From positions 1 through 64,000 of the forward strand of contig JAETSR010000010.1 in assembly GCA_021769555.1 (NCBI GenBank): a stretch of DNA of 64,000 bases. Reading direction: 5' to 3'. Under the pieces are notes generated by a model. It searched no databases and was not told the DNA's origin. It saw nothing but the letters and a program-made list of their open reading frames with translations. This document shows, piece after piece, positions 8,627-17,333 of the stretch (positions are counted from its first letter, which is position 1; every line of letters starts with the position of its first letter). The DNA comes from Clostridiaceae bacterium. GTDB taxonomy: Bacteria > Bacillota > Clostridia > Oscillospirales > Acutalibacteraceae. The position numbers and the translations under genes were made by a program.

Positions 8627-9643
8627 ATGGGATTTTCAATAAGAAACGAGATGTCAGACATCGTACAGCAGTACGCCATGTATTTACGCAATATCAAGGG
8701 TCTGTCTGCAAAAACAGTAGATAATTACTGTATGGACCTTCGGACATTTTTCCGGTTCTTAAAGCACGAACGGAATATGGTTCCTAAGGCAATGCCGCTT
8801 AGTGAAATCACTGTGCGGGACATTGATTTGGATTTTATCCGAGGAATTACAACTAACGACATATTCGAGTTTATGAACTATGTCGCTGACGAGCGCAGTA
8901 ATATGAGCTCTACCCGTCAGCGGAAATCATCGTCGCTGAAGTCCTTCTTCAACTATCTGACAGTCCACGAGAAGCTGCTGCCTGTAAATCCTACAGAGAA
9001 TCTGACGCCGCCAAAGTCAAAAAAAGCGCTGCCGCACTTTCTCTCTCTCGAACAAAGTATCGAACTAATAAACGCTGTTGAGGGGCCTGACCAGGAGCGC
9101 GACCGGTGTATGCTCACGCTGTTTCTAAACTGTGGAATGCGCTTATCTGAGCTGGTGGGCATAAATATCAGCGATGTGCTGCGCAACAATAATACCCTTC
9201 GCATTCTTGGCAAAGGCAATAAGGAGCGCATCGTTTACCTTAACCAGGCATGCCTGGACGCTATAGAGAGCTATCTGGCTGTACGGCCCAAGGATGGCGT
9301 CATTGACCGGAACGCACTGTTCCTCAGCAGCCGCAAGCAGCGTATCAGCCCAAAGACGGTACAGTTTATTGTGAAAAAATATCTCGATAAAATCGGTCTT
9401 GGAGGGCCGGGTTATTCGGTACATAAACTCCGGCACACTGCCGCTACACTTATGTATCGGTACGGCGACGTGGACATCCGGGTGCTTCAGGACATTCTGG
9501 GCCACGAAAACCTGGGCACTACCGAGATATATACCCATACATCCGACAAGCAGATGGAAGCAGCAGTGAACGCGAACCCTCTTGCAGCCATAAGAGCGCC
9601 TAAGAAAAGCCAAAAGAAAACTGGGTCTGATGAAGAAGACTGA
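8627..9643 (+). CDS. Tyrosine recombinase of the XerC/XerD type
   Basis: 338 residues. N-terminal SAM-like core-binding domain (about 10-125) and C-terminal catalytic domain with the expected residues: Arg in NCGMRLSEL, Lys in GKGNKERIVY, HKLRH, GHENLG and the nucleophile Tyr in TTEIYTH. It cuts and rejoins DNA through a Tyr-phosphate link. It is longer than typical XerC or XerD (about 300) through an N-terminal extension and an acidic/Lys-rich tail. The ribosome site GGGGAGG is unusually far (14 bases) from the ATG; a closer ATG at 8651 has a weaker site. No phage genes are nearby, so a chromosomal Xer-type role is more likely than a phage integrase. Confidence 0.85.
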   Translation: MGFSIRNEMSDIVQQYAMYLRNIKGLSAKTVDNYCMDLRTFFRFLKHERNMVPKAMPLSEITVRDIDLDFIRGITTNDIFEFMNYVADERSNMSSTRQRKSSSLKSFFNYLTVHEKLLPVNPTENLTPPKSKKALPHFLSLEQSIELINAVEGPDQERDRCMLTLFLNCGMRLSELVGINISDVLRNNNTLRILGKGNKERIVYLNQACLDAIESYLAVRPKDGVIDRNALFLSSRKQRISPKTVQFIVKKYLDKIGLGGPGYSVHKLRHTAATLMYRYGDVDIRVLQDILGHENLGTTEIYTHTSDKQMEAAVNANPLAAIRAPKKSQKKTGSDEED

Positions 9644-9646
9644 CAT

Positions 9647-9694
9647 AAAATAAAAAAGCCCGAGAGGTCTCCCCTCTTTGGGCTTTTTTATTTT
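9647..9694. terminator. Bidirectional Rho-independent terminator
   Basis: Fifteen-base perfect arms (9647-9661 and 9680-9694) with AAAAAAGCCC pairing to GGGCTTTTTT, extended by an inner GAGAGG/CCTCT pairing. A and T tracts flank both sides. It separates the convergent recombinase and DUF624 genes. Confidence 0.93.
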
Positions 9695-9719
9695 ATAAGC
9701 AAGTTCCCTTATTTTCAGC

Positions 9720-10712
9720 TTAATCCTGATGGCTGTCCTTCATATCTGACTTCTTCATAAGGCGGCCATTTACATAAACATACTTATCCCCGTCTTCCTC
9801 TTCATCATCCTCTTCGTCCCCGGATGTCTGAGCGAACAGGCCCGGGAACTCCTCCTCAACGGTGCTTGAGGGCTTTTCCGCCTCACCGCTCTCCATGCGC
9901 TTTGCCGCCTGTATCATATAGCGGTCAATGACCGGGTATACGGCAAAGCTTATCAGATAGGCGATAAATGAAAAGATGATGAGCAAAAGAAGCAGCACAT
10001 ATACCAGCACGGTTATATTTAGCAGCGGAATATTCAGAAACGCGAAGAGCATAGCCCCCAGAATTACGGTAACGAGGATGTTGCGGCCAAAACCGGCCAC
10101 TGTAAAAATCAGGGCATTTTTGTATGCGTGGGTAAACTTCAGGTCAAAGGTCACAAACATTATGGGCAGATAGTACTGGGCGAAAAGGAATACTACAGCT
10201 ACTACCACGCAAAGCCAAAGCGGGATATAGTAAAACCATCCTGAGGCCGTCATCCCATAGTAGTACAGGACCGCAAAGGTCAGCAGCGTAAACACCAGAT
10301 AGCAAATCACTCCGTTCAGCAGGAAATACTTCCAGTTACCCTTAACTGCATCCCAGAAATCAGACCAGACGAAAGCGTGCTCCTCGCGAGCAAAGTTCCT
10401 GGTCACAAAGGCCAGCCCCGCCATAAAAGGCGACAGCAGTATCAGGGGCAGCGGTACCACGAAGGAGGCCCAGGCGTCAACATCGAACACATTGGCAATG
10501 CTTACCATATAGTGGGTCGGCGCCATATAGATGGCTATCATCATGATGAAAACCAATATGGCAGGCATAATGAAAATAAGGTTCAACTGCACAAGCTTTG
10601 AAAATTTCCGGGCAAAAACCTCAAAAAAGCGGATAGGCGCGGCCTTAGGAGGCTCGTCCTTGCTTACGCCCGGTCCAGGCTTATCATAATTCCCAAATCC
10701 AAAAAGACCCAA
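9720..10712 (-). CDS. DUF624 (YesL-like) membrane protein
   Basis: 330 residues with about five or six membrane segments between residues 35 and 265, then a long acidic cytoplasmic tail (GDEEDDEEEDGDKYVYVNG). The N-terminal YDKPGPGVSKDEPPK is the usual opening of DUF624 proteins. Members are often found beside sugar ABC transporters but the function is unknown; no transporter is adjacent here. The start chosen is the TTG at 10712, seven bases after GGGAG, giving the family-like MGLFGFGNYDKPG; an in-frame TTG five codons earlier is the alternative. Confidence 0.8.
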   Translation of the reverse strand: MGLFGFGNYDKPGPGVSKDEPPKAAPIRFFEVFARKFSKLVQLNLIFIMPAILVFIMMIAIYMAPTHYMVSIANVFDVDAWASFVVPLPLILLSPFMAGLAFVTRNFAREEHAFVWSDFWDAVKGNWKYFLLNGVICYLVFTLLTFAVLYYYGMTASGWFYYIPLWLCVVVAVVFLFAQYYLPIMFVTFDLKFTHAYKNALIFTVAGFGRNILVTVILGAMLFAFLNIPLLNITVLVYVLLLLLIIFSFIAYLISFAVYPVIDRYMIQAAKRMESGEAEKPSSTVEEEFPGLFAQTSGDEEDDEEEDGDKYVYVNGRLMKKSDMKDSHQD

Positions 10713-10744
10713 AAAATCAGCTCCCAACTATATCAAAATTTTAT

Positions 10745-11635
10745 TTAACCCAGTTTTGCCTTAGGGTGGCAGTCACGATATACCTGCTGAACATGGTTGT
10801 CCAAAAGCTGAACATACACCTGAGTGGATGAGATATCCGCATGTCCCATCATGGTCTGTATGTCCTTGACCGACGCCCCGTTTTCCAGCAAATGCAGCGC
10901 AAAGGAGTGGCGGATGGTGTGCGGTGTTATTTCCTTGGTAATGCCGGCCTCCAGAGCGTAGCTCTTGACTATTTTCCAGAACCCCTGGCGGGTAAGCCGG
11001 CCGCCATTCAAATTCACGAACAGGGCGCTGCCGCCATCCGGCCCGGCAATAAGTCCGCGCATACGGTAGATATAGTCTGAGACAGATACCACCGCGGAAG
11101 GATAGACGGGAATTGTTCGGACGCCCTTATTCCCCCGGCAGTACAGAACGCCCGAGCGCAGGTTGATATCTTCAACGTCCAGGTTTATCAGCTCAGAAGC
11201 CCTAATGCCCGTAGCGTACAGCAGCTCAAGCATAGCCTTGTCCCGGCAGCCCTTGGGCTCGGTGGTATCCGGCTGTGCAAGCAGAAGCTCAATCTCGTCG
11301 CCCTGAAGCACCTGTGGCAGCTTTTTTTCCGTCTTGCCTATCCGGATACCCCTTGCGGGGTTAGAGTCTACCATATTCTTATAGATAAGAAATTTATAGA
11401 AGCACCTGACAGAGGCAAGATTCCGGGAAATCGTCGTTGGGGAGCGGCTCATCTCCTGAAGATGGTCCACAAATCCCTGAACGTCCCTTTCATCAGCCTC
11501 CAGCGGGGTGATGTCAATTTTCGAAAGATAGGACAGATAATTCATTGTATCCCGTAAATATGACTCCCTGGTATTTATCGAATTGGGCTTTTCCTTGGAC
11601 AGAAACTCGCTGAACATTGAGTAATAATCGTGCAT
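10745..11635 (-). CDS. xerD: Site-specific tyrosine recombinase XerD
   Basis: 296 residues, the usual XerD length. It resolves chromosome dimers at dif with a partner recombinase. Catalytic residues are Arg in YATGIRASEL, Lys in GNKGVRTIPV, HTIRH, GHADIS and the Tyr in STQVYVQL. The gene follows spoIIM, an order also known from Bacillus and other spore formers, which supports the XerD assignment over the recombinase at 8627. The ATG at 11635 follows AGGAAGG; an earlier in-frame ATG at 11656 would add seven residues. Confidence 0.9.
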   Translation of the reverse strand: MHDYYSMFSEFLSKEKPNSINTRESYLRDTMNYLSYLSKIDITPLEADERDVQGFVDHLQEMSRSPTTISRNLASVRCFYKFLIYKNMVDSNPARGIRIGKTEKKLPQVLQGDEIELLLAQPDTTEPKGCRDKAMLELLYATGIRASELINLDVEDINLRSGVLYCRGNKGVRTIPVYPSAVVSVSDYIYRMRGLIAGPDGGSALFVNLNGGRLTRQGFWKIVKSYALEAGITKEITPHTIRHSFALHLLENGASVKDIQTMMGHADISSTQVYVQLLDNHVQQVYRDCHPKAKLG

Positions 11636-11673
11636 CAATTTGAACACCTTCCTCATTCACAAATCCGGTCAGC

Positions 11674-12279
11674 TTAAAACACTCCGTAAAGCGTTGCCAG
11701 CAGACCGCCAATAACAGATACCGCCACAAAAAAACAGAGAAAGCACATAAAGTCCTTGAAGTAGAGCTGAAAATTCAGAGTCTCCTGATGTCTGGAAAAA
11801 CCGGCCCGCGCAAGGCCGCCGGAAAAGATGAAGGCTCTAGTCGCAAACAAAATCAGAAGAAGAGAGACAGCGGCTGCTGAAGGCGTAAAGCAGACAGCCG
11901 AACGCCACAGCTCAGGCAGGCCCTTTCCGTCAAGAAGAAACAGCACGCTCAGGGCAACAGAGGCCCCCTTGCAGACCATCAATGCCGGTATCCCGAAAGC
12001 TCCAAAGGCAGTTACTCCCAGCAGGAATAGGATTATCAGTCCAATCAGACCGTTCAGCAGTATAGAAGAAAAACACGGCAGAAAGCCTGAGCCGAGCGGT
12101 GGTATGCCTGAGAAAAACAGAGGGAGCACTGTACGGTCATGCAGCAAGCTAAACACCTTTACAGCTGCTCCCGCCAGGGCAGCGCCGCATACAAAGCATC
12201 CGCTTAGCAGGAGAAATACAGGTTTAACTGAAAATCTTTCCAGGAACTCCAGGTCAAATAAATAGTCCTCTTTTTTCAT
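11674..12279 (-). CDS. spoIIM: Stage II sporulation protein M (SpoIIM) family
   Basis: 201 residues with about five membrane segments (starting near residues 20, 60, 85, 120 and 175). It resembles SpoIIM, a membrane component of the complex that degrades septal peptidoglycan during engulfment, and it lies directly upstream of xerD as in other Firmicutes. The central GVTAFGAFGIPALMVCKGAS stretch is the best family match. The ATG at 12279 is preceded by AAAGGAGC, while a longer frame from 12339 is not. A specific sporulation promoter was not identified. Confidence 0.8.
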   Translation of the reverse strand: MKKEDYLFDLEFLERFSVKPVFLLLSGCFVCGAALAGAAVKVFSLLHDRTVLPLFFSGIPPLGSGFLPCFSSILLNGLIGLIILFLLGVTAFGAFGIPALMVCKGASVALSVLFLLDGKGLPELWRSAVCFTPSAAAVSLLLILFATRAFIFSGGLARAGFSRHQETLNFQLYFKDFMCFLCFFVAVSVIGGLLATLYGVF

Positions 12280-12372
12280 AGTACCGCTCCTTTCTTTTGT
12301 GAGAAATACAGCGCCCCACACTAGAATGAGTATGTACAATGGAAGCCGGTTATTCTCAGAAAGGAAGGATAA

Positions 12373-12507
12373 ATGAAAGAGTATTCAAAATTTATTTGCA
12401 ACCTGGGTTTACAGGCTCTCACATGTATACATTGCCTGCATTTGCTGGATAGCGTGTGCCTCTTAGCATTGGTGCGAGTTTTCAACACAACGCTGTCAAG
12501 ACGTTGA
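12373..12507 (+). CDS. Possible 44-residue hydrophobic peptide
   Basis: An ATG follows AAGGAAGGATAA and opens a 44-codon frame that starts MKEYSKFICNLGLQ and is rich in Leu, Cys and Val in its middle, ending LSRR. The ribosome site is good, but I see no promoter on this strand, no homologue comes to mind and the frame is short enough to arise by chance in AT-rich DNA. Its stop lies inside the TTTTCAAC/GTTGAAAA inverted repeat. It is listed as a candidate only. Confidence 0.2.
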   Translation: MKEYSKFICNLGLQALTCIHCLHLLDSVCLLALVRVFNTTLSRR

Positions 12508-12789
12508 AAACAGTGGAGCTTTTGAGGCTCTGGATAGCTTTTCCTGTTTACATATATTACTATAATACAAATGGAAGGATTTTGCAAGAGGAAAATGAAT
12601 ATTTTCACATTTTCACCGAAAGCCTGTCGCATTTATGTTAATAGCATTATGTAAACAGATGAATACAAGTAGTGAAAGATTATGGTAACCACTCAAAATC
12701 GAGTATGTATATTTATCCATGACACCAAACCGTGTGCAAAATATTTCTGAACGCTGATAAATATCCATTTTAGCGAGGGTATCTTAGTC

Positions 12790-12812
12790 TGTAAAGCGGT
12801 TTGCTTTACAGG
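12790..12812. repeat. Nine-base hairpin in the intergenic gap
   Basis: CTGTAAAGC and GCTTTACAG pair around GGTTT. It is not followed by a T tract, so it is probably not a terminator by itself. Confidence 0.5.
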
Positions 12813-12834
12813 CATCCTCTCCCCCACCTTGGCA

Positions 12835-12878
12835 AAAGATTAACCGTAATGCCAATAGAGGCATTACGGTTAATCTTT
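12835..12878. terminator. Strong 19-base hairpin downstream of the dockerin gene
   Basis: Arms 12835-12853 and 12860-12878 pair perfectly (AAAGATTAACCGTAATGCC with its complement) around AATAGA. It lies 36 bases past the dockerin gene stop on the minus strand. T content on the exit side is modest (CTTTTGCC), so termination is likely but imperfect. Confidence 0.7.
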
Positions 12879-12914
12879 ATATCTTTTATTATACTAACGT
12901 TCCAAAGGCATTTA

Positions 12915-14516
12915 TTAACTGTTTCTAAGAAGCTCCATACGCTTTATTTCAGTAGCTATCTTCGGTAAATCATGTATGGTAACTACGCCGTCTTCATTCA
13001 TATCCATTGCCAGATACTGAGCCTCTGTTTCAGCGTCCTGTACATCCAGGTAATACAGCGAAGCGAATATAATATCCGATTCCAGCACCTTACCGTCACC
13101 TGTACAGTCAGCCCGAATAACCACGGTTATTTCCTCCGCCTCGCCGTCGCCTGTAGGAAGCCTTATCCTCATTCCCGTTTTCAGCATTGACTCATACGTC
13201 GGCGTCCCATCCTGATTATATGCCTCAATGCTCTGCGGAGCGTAAATCTTTCTCAAGTCTGATACTCTCGCGCCATTCAAAAGTGAAACATATCTGCCCT
13301 CTTCCCCGCTCAGCTCCTTGAAGCGATACTCTTTAATTATCTGGCCAGCCTCATCGTTTCCTATTGGCGGAGGCGTTGGAGTATCTTCCGGTTCATCCCC
13401 AGGGTCCGGCTCACTGCTGCTCTCGGGCTCAGAGTCGGACGGCTCGGGTGTGGGTTCTTCTGTTGGCTCCGGAGTGGGCTCCTCGGTTTCACCCGGGTCC
13501 GGAGTAGGTTCAGGGGTGGGCGTCTCCTCGCTGCCGGGCTCCATGAATATAAGCCTGACTAAGCAGATATTCTCATCAATGATTGTCAGCGCGTAGTCTT
13601 CAACTATCCCGCATACGTAACCGTCTGTGCTGGCCGTACCAACTTCTGTGATATCCTCACCGGACCAGTCGTACTTGTGGATAACACCGGAGCTGTCCCC
13701 CGCAAACAGATAGTTCTCCGTTGCAAAGCACGCAAGAGGATTAAGCATGTCGATTTCAATGTCCGTCTGTACAGCGTTACCATCCCTTATTCTCACCAAT
13801 GCGTTGTCTTGAGTTATATAAGCGTCCTCCCCCACAAGCTTAGCCGGGCACGGCGCGTTGGAAATCATTTCGCTTGCCTCCATATCGCCGCCTCTCCAGC
13901 GGAACAGGACTCCTCCGGAATGCATATAGACCCATCCGCCCTGGGTCGCTTCAAGGAAACCGACATCATAAAATCCTGTTTCCTCAGGCTCATCCAGAGA
14001 CATACACTGCCACAGCTCTCCGCTGGGTGAAAGTATATATATCATGTACTCATAACTGCCGGCTTCAGTGCTTGCGTTGGAAAAAACGAGCTTATCTCCT
14101 TCCTCAGGGCTCATCCCATGCATATCCATCTTGAAATTCGCCATATGTGAATCCAGCGAATAGAGATAAGTGTTAAAGCTCATTTCACCGAACTTGGCAA
14201 TTCCAAGTGTCCCGCCATCAAGAAAAAATGCACGGCCGTCCTCCACAACCTCCGCCTGAGTAAGTCCGCTGTCAGTATCGGATATATCCTTATAGTACGC
14301 CAGCGGTCTACCGGAATCTTCCAGCAGCATTGCTATATAATTCTCATATCTGCCAAACAGCAGAAGCTCCACATTCCCGCCTGTGACCTGTATCGGCGTC
14401 TCACTATTGCCCCCGGCGGCAATGGTAAAGCAGAGCATAAGGAGCAGTGCCGCAAGAAATAATACCTTCAGCCTTCCCGGCCGCTGTGGACCTGCCCGCT
14501 TCTTTTTGTGCATCAT
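12915..14516 (-). CDS. Secreted protein with C-terminal dockerin module
   Basis: 533 residues. An N-terminal signal peptide follows a basic stretch (HKKKRAG), with hydrophobic residues about 17-34 ending AAGG. Residues about 40-330 consist of repeated short beta-strand units (for example YENYIAMLLEDSG, WVYMHSGGVLFRWRG) that look like a beta-propeller similar to DUF5050-type repeats; this fold is inferred. A Pro/Glu/Thr linker with PTPEPT repeats spans about 335-390. A small domain ending TGMRIRLP precedes two dockerin-like calcium loops, DCTGDGKVLESD and DMNEDGVVTIHD, at the C terminus. Dockerins bind cohesins, so the protein may join a cell-surface complex; no cohesin gene is in the window. 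Start chosen at 14516 after GGGAGG. Confidence 0.75.
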   Translation of the reverse strand: MMHKKKRAGPQRPGRLKVLFLAALLLMLCFTIAAGGNSETPIQVTGGNVELLLFGRYENYIAMLLEDSGRPLAYYKDISDTDSGLTQAEVVEDGRAFFLDGGTLGIAKFGEMSFNTYLYSLDSHMANFKMDMHGMSPEEGDKLVFSNASTEAGSYEYMIYILSPSGELWQCMSLDEPEETGFYDVGFLEATQGGWVYMHSGGVLFRWRGGDMEASEMISNAPCPAKLVGEDAYITQDNALVRIRDGNAVQTDIEIDMLNPLACFATENYLFAGDSSGVIHKYDWSGEDITEVGTASTDGYVCGIVEDYALTIIDENICLVRLIFMEPGSEETPTPEPTPDPGETEEPTPEPTEEPTPEPSDSEPESSSEPDPGDEPEDTPTPPPIGNDEAGQIIKEYRFKELSGEEGRYVSLLNGARVSDLRKIYAPQSIEAYNQDGTPTYESMLKTGMRIRLPTGDGEAEEITVVIRADCTGDGKVLESDIIFASLYYLDVQDAETEAQYLAMDMNEDGVVTIHDLPKIATEIKRMELLRNS

Positions 14517-14650
14517 ATTACCGCCTCCCCAGTATTCATAGTTGTCATATATCTGCCCAAGCATATATACTATATATTGTATACTAATCCGTCCCCATAT
14601 TCAATGAGCTATCTAACTGAAATTTCACATGCTAATTTGTGATAATAGAC

Positions 14651-14695
14651 AAAAAAGAAAAGCAGAGGCCCATAGCATAGAGCTCTCTGCTTTTC
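14651..14695 (-). terminator. Terminator of the hydrogenase operon
   Basis: Minus-strand stem GAAAAGCAGAG / CTCTGCTTTTC (11 perfect pairs, 14657-14667 and 14685-14695) followed by a T6 run. It begins 13 bases after the last hydrogenase gene ends. Confidence 0.9.
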
Positions 14696-14708
14696 GACTT
14701 ATGCTTAC

Positions 14709-16148
14709 TTATTGCAGGATTGACACAGCGTCACCGATGGTCTTCTCCATCGCCTCTTTGCCGTACTTGTCAACCTCGGCCTTGTTCTTTTCGCCGTGGG
14801 TAAGGCACCCGGCACCGCCAATGCATCCGCCGGTACAGGCCATGCCCTCGATGAAGTTGCCGGCTAAAGCGTTCTTGGACTTTTTCAGCAGAGCCATACG
14901 GCAGGCCTCAATGCCGTCGCAGGGTACAGCTTTCAGGTCGAACTCTATTCCCTGCTCCTTCATGGCCTGGGCCACAGCGTCGGAGACGCCGCCGGAGCGG
15001 GCGAAGATACGCCCATAGTAGGAGGCGTTATCAAGCACGTCCTCCTCGAGGGTGGTTATGTCCATGTCAAGGCTGTCAAACAGGGCCTGCAGCTCCTCGA
15101 AGGTGAGCACCGCGTCAATAAGCGGGCGTACACGCTCCTGTCTGGCCTCGGCCTTCTTGGCCGTGCAGGGGCCGATAAACACCACCTTGCCGGTGGGGTC
15201 GGTCTTCTTCAAATACTCCGCGAGAGCCGCCATTGGCGACAGATTGTGGGAGATATTCTCCTTGAGCTCCGGGAACGCCGACTTCACATAGGACACGAAG
15301 GCCGGGCAGCAGGAGCTTGTCAGGAAACCCTTCTCCGCAAGCTCCCTCGACTCGCTCATGGCCACCATATCAGCGCCCAGAGCCGCCTCAATTACGGTGA
15401 AGAAGCCCATCTTTTTAAGCCCGGTGATGACCTGCCCCAGGTTCGCATAGACGAACTGGCTGGAAATGGACGGAGCTACTACCGCGTATACCTTATAGTT
15501 CTTGTTGTCCTCGCTCTTCTTCAGCATGTCTATGACGTTGAGCATAAAGGACTTGTCCGTCACCGCGCCGAAGGGGCACTGGTACACGCAGGCGCCGCAT
15601 TGTATGCACTTCTCGTCGTCTATGGCGGCGGCCTTGTTCTCGTTTATGGAGATGGCCTTCACCTTGCACGCCACCTGACAGGGGCGCTTGCGGTCAACTA
15701 TAGCTGAATATGGGCAGACCTTGGCGCACTGTCCGCACTCAACACATTTGCTCTTATCTATGTGGGCCACATGGTTATGGTCGAAGGAGATAGCTCCCCG
15801 GCGGCAGACGTCCTCGCAACGGTGGGCAAGGCAGCCCCGGCATGAGTCCGTTACCTCGTAGCCAGCGGCAGGACATTCGTCACAGGCGATGTCTATTACT
15901 TCTATTATATTAGGGTTATCCGCATGGCCTCCCATTGCCATCTTAACGCGTTCGGCCAAGATGGCGCGCTCCTTATAGACACAGCAACGCATGGTGGGCT
16001 CCTTGCCCGGGACGATTATCTTTGGTATGTCCATCATCCCCTCAAGAAGCTTGTCGGCCCATGCCATCCGGGCTGTCTCCCGGAGGACTTTATATTTCAG
16101 GTACTGTACCTTGGTATCAAACCTTTTCAGTTGATTCGGCTGGTTCAC
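14709..16148 (-). CDS. [FeFe]-hydrogenase, HydA2-like (group B type)
   Basis: 479 residues. Ferredoxin-like domains carry many cysteines at about 88-195 (CVECGQCAKVCP, CIQCGACVYQCP), and the H-cluster domain follows from about 220. The H-cluster motifs are TSSCCPAF (Cys280/281), GPCTAKKAE (Cys328) and EGMACTGGCIGG (Cys438/442), so all four cluster cysteines and the extra Cys used for proton transfer in well-studied enzymes are present. It probably evolves or oxidises H2 with ferredoxin. It ends a four-gene operon (ferredoxin, sensory hydrogenase, phosphatase, this gene) like the HydA2/HydS operon reported for Ruminococcus albus. Maturation genes hydEFG are not in the window. Confidence 0.88.
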   Translation of the reverse strand: MNQPNQLKRFDTKVQYLKYKVLRETARMAWADKLLEGMMDIPKIIVPGKEPTMRCCVYKERAILAERVKMAMGGHADNPNIIEVIDIACDECPAAGYEVTDSCRGCLAHRCEDVCRRGAISFDHNHVAHIDKSKCVECGQCAKVCPYSAIVDRKRPCQVACKVKAISINENKAAAIDDEKCIQCGACVYQCPFGAVTDKSFMLNVIDMLKKSEDNKNYKVYAVVAPSISSQFVYANLGQVITGLKKMGFFTVIEAALGADMVAMSESRELAEKGFLTSSCCPAFVSYVKSAFPELKENISHNLSPMAALAEYLKKTDPTGKVVFIGPCTAKKAEARQERVRPLIDAVLTFEELQALFDSLDMDITTLEEDVLDNASYYGRIFARSGGVSDAVAQAMKEQGIEFDLKAVPCDGIEACRMALLKKSKNALAGNFIEGMACTGGCIGGAGCLTHGEKNKAEVDKYGKEAMEKTIGDAVSILQ

Positions 16149-16160
16149 TTGCCGCCCTCC

Positions 16161-17333
16161 TTAAAAATAGCTTACCTTTACTCGCTTGCCCATCTGCCTC
16201 AGGCAGTCCACCAGCTCCTCAGCAAGGCTCATTTTAATGCTGAAGGTTATGGGCAGGTCAGGGTTCTGGTGGGCGGGGTTTATGGCCCGGCCCACAAAGA
16301 AGTTTATGTCTGTAGCCTCCTCGAACAGGAAACGGCTGATAAGCGCCGCTCCGTCCCGCTTCATGCCCCAGTCCTCATACCTGTCGTTGTCCTTGAGATA
16401 GTCCTTGGCGTACTCCAGCACCCTTGCGATGGTGATAACGCCCTCGGTCACCAGGTCCACGCCCTCCAGCTCGGCGGTGGGCGGCAGGTCTGAGCCCTCA
16501 AAGTTCAGGCTGGGCTTCAAGGGCTTTCTCAGGAACTGTGAGGCTATGGTGGAGGTGGTGCCGCCGCAGATGATATGCTTTCCTTCCTTTGAGAAGAACA
16601 GGCTCATCATCCTGTCGCAGTCGTCCCGGTTTGAAGGCGGGCCGAAAAGCAGGTTCATGGGCTCGCGCTTGCGGATACGCACCACGCAGGAGGTCACGTC
16701 ATCCTTGGGCTCTCCCCCATACAGCTTATAGCACTCGTCCACCAGCATGGTGGAAAGGGTCTTGGCGGTATAGCCCGCGAGGATAATGGTCTCCATAAAG
16801 CTGGTGATATCCTCAATGGCCCATCCGAAGTTGTACTCAATCCCGATTCCCGCATGGGGGCAGCCGTCGCTCATGGCGATAAAGGCGTCGTTCTCCCGAA
16901 GGGGTATTGAAGACTTGAATATCTGCTTGCCCCCTATGTTCATCTCGGTCTTGGGGTAGTCATAGTTCACCCCGTCCCGAAGGAGTATCACATGGGGGTT
17001 ATCATACTGTATCAGCTCGGCGGTCTGGTTATTCAAAAGATGTATGATGGTGAAGGTGGAGTAGGCAACGCCGTGCTCAGAGCTCACCGGCAGGGTCGCC
17101 GCCACCGCCGAGACGCACTCTTCAAGGGGCATTCCCGCAGCCATCATGGTAGATATTATTTTTGATGTAAGCGTGGAGAGGATGCTGGCCTTCACGCCGC
17201 TGCCAAGGCCGTCCGCCAGCACCACAACAGTGGAGTTGTCCCCCTGCTCGATAACGTCCACATGGTCGCCGCAGAGCTGCTCGCCATAGTGGTTGATGCT
17301 CTTATATCCGATATCGGCGCAAAGGTCATTCAT
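16161..17333 (-). CDS. SpoIIE-family (PP2C) serine/threonine phosphatase
   Basis: 390 residues, cytoplasmic. The SpoIIE/PPM metal-dependent phosphatase domain covers about 20-220: VVLADGLGSG (metal Asp), AFIAMSDGCPHAG (second Asp/Gly motif) and DDVTSCVVRI (C-terminal Asp pair). The remaining 170 residues lack a recognisable named domain. It overlaps the sensory hydrogenase gene by eight bases and lies 12 bases before the second hydrogenase, so the three are co-expressed. The likely job is to dephosphorylate a protein in response to the sensory hydrogenase; no partner kinase or anti-sigma factor is encoded nearby, so the target is unknown. Confidence 0.85.
   Translation of the reverse strand: MNDLCADIGYKSINHYGEQLCGDHVDVIEQGDNSTVVVLADGLGSGVKASILSTLTSKIISTMMAAGMPLEECVSAVAATLPVSSEHGVAYSTFTIIHLLNNQTAELIQYDNPHVILLRDGVNYDYPKTEMNIGGKQIFKSSIPLRENDAFIAMSDGCPHAGIGIEYNFGWAIEDITSFMETIILAGYTAKTLSTMLVDECYKLYGGEPKDDVTSCVVRIRKREPMNLLFGPPSNRDDCDRMMSLFFSKEGKHIICGGTTSTIASQFLRKPLKPSLNFEGSDLPPTAELEGVDLVTEGVITIARVLEYAKDYLKDNDRYEDWGMKRDGAALISRFLFEEATDINFFVGRAINPAHQNPDLPITFSIKMSLAEELVDCLRQMGKRVKVSYF

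Larger units (their letters stand above)
12280..12914. other. AT-rich intergenic region with no convincing gene
   Basis: The 635 bases are clearly more AT-rich than their surroundings. I see two hairpins (12790-12812, 12835-12878), an inverted repeat TTTTCAAC / GTTGAAAA (12479-12486 and 12503-12510), a possible minus-strand promoter near 12560-12590 (TTGCAA, 17 bases, TATAGT) pointing toward spoIIM, and one very small reading frame with a good ribosome site at 12373. None matches an RNA family that I recognise. Confidence 0.6.

Noticed and set aside
8627-11635. Prophage or integrative element, because two tyrosine recombinases lie close together
   Set aside because: No phage, transfer or att repeats are visible; XerD is in its usual place beside spoIIM.
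12625-12778. 51-codon minus-strand frame in the intergenic gap
   Set aside because: No ribosome site at its ATG and no recognisable sequence in AT-rich DNA.
13318-13596. Gly/Ser-rich plus-strand frame resembling a repeat protein
   Set aside because: It mirrors the PTPEP linker codons of the dockerin protein.
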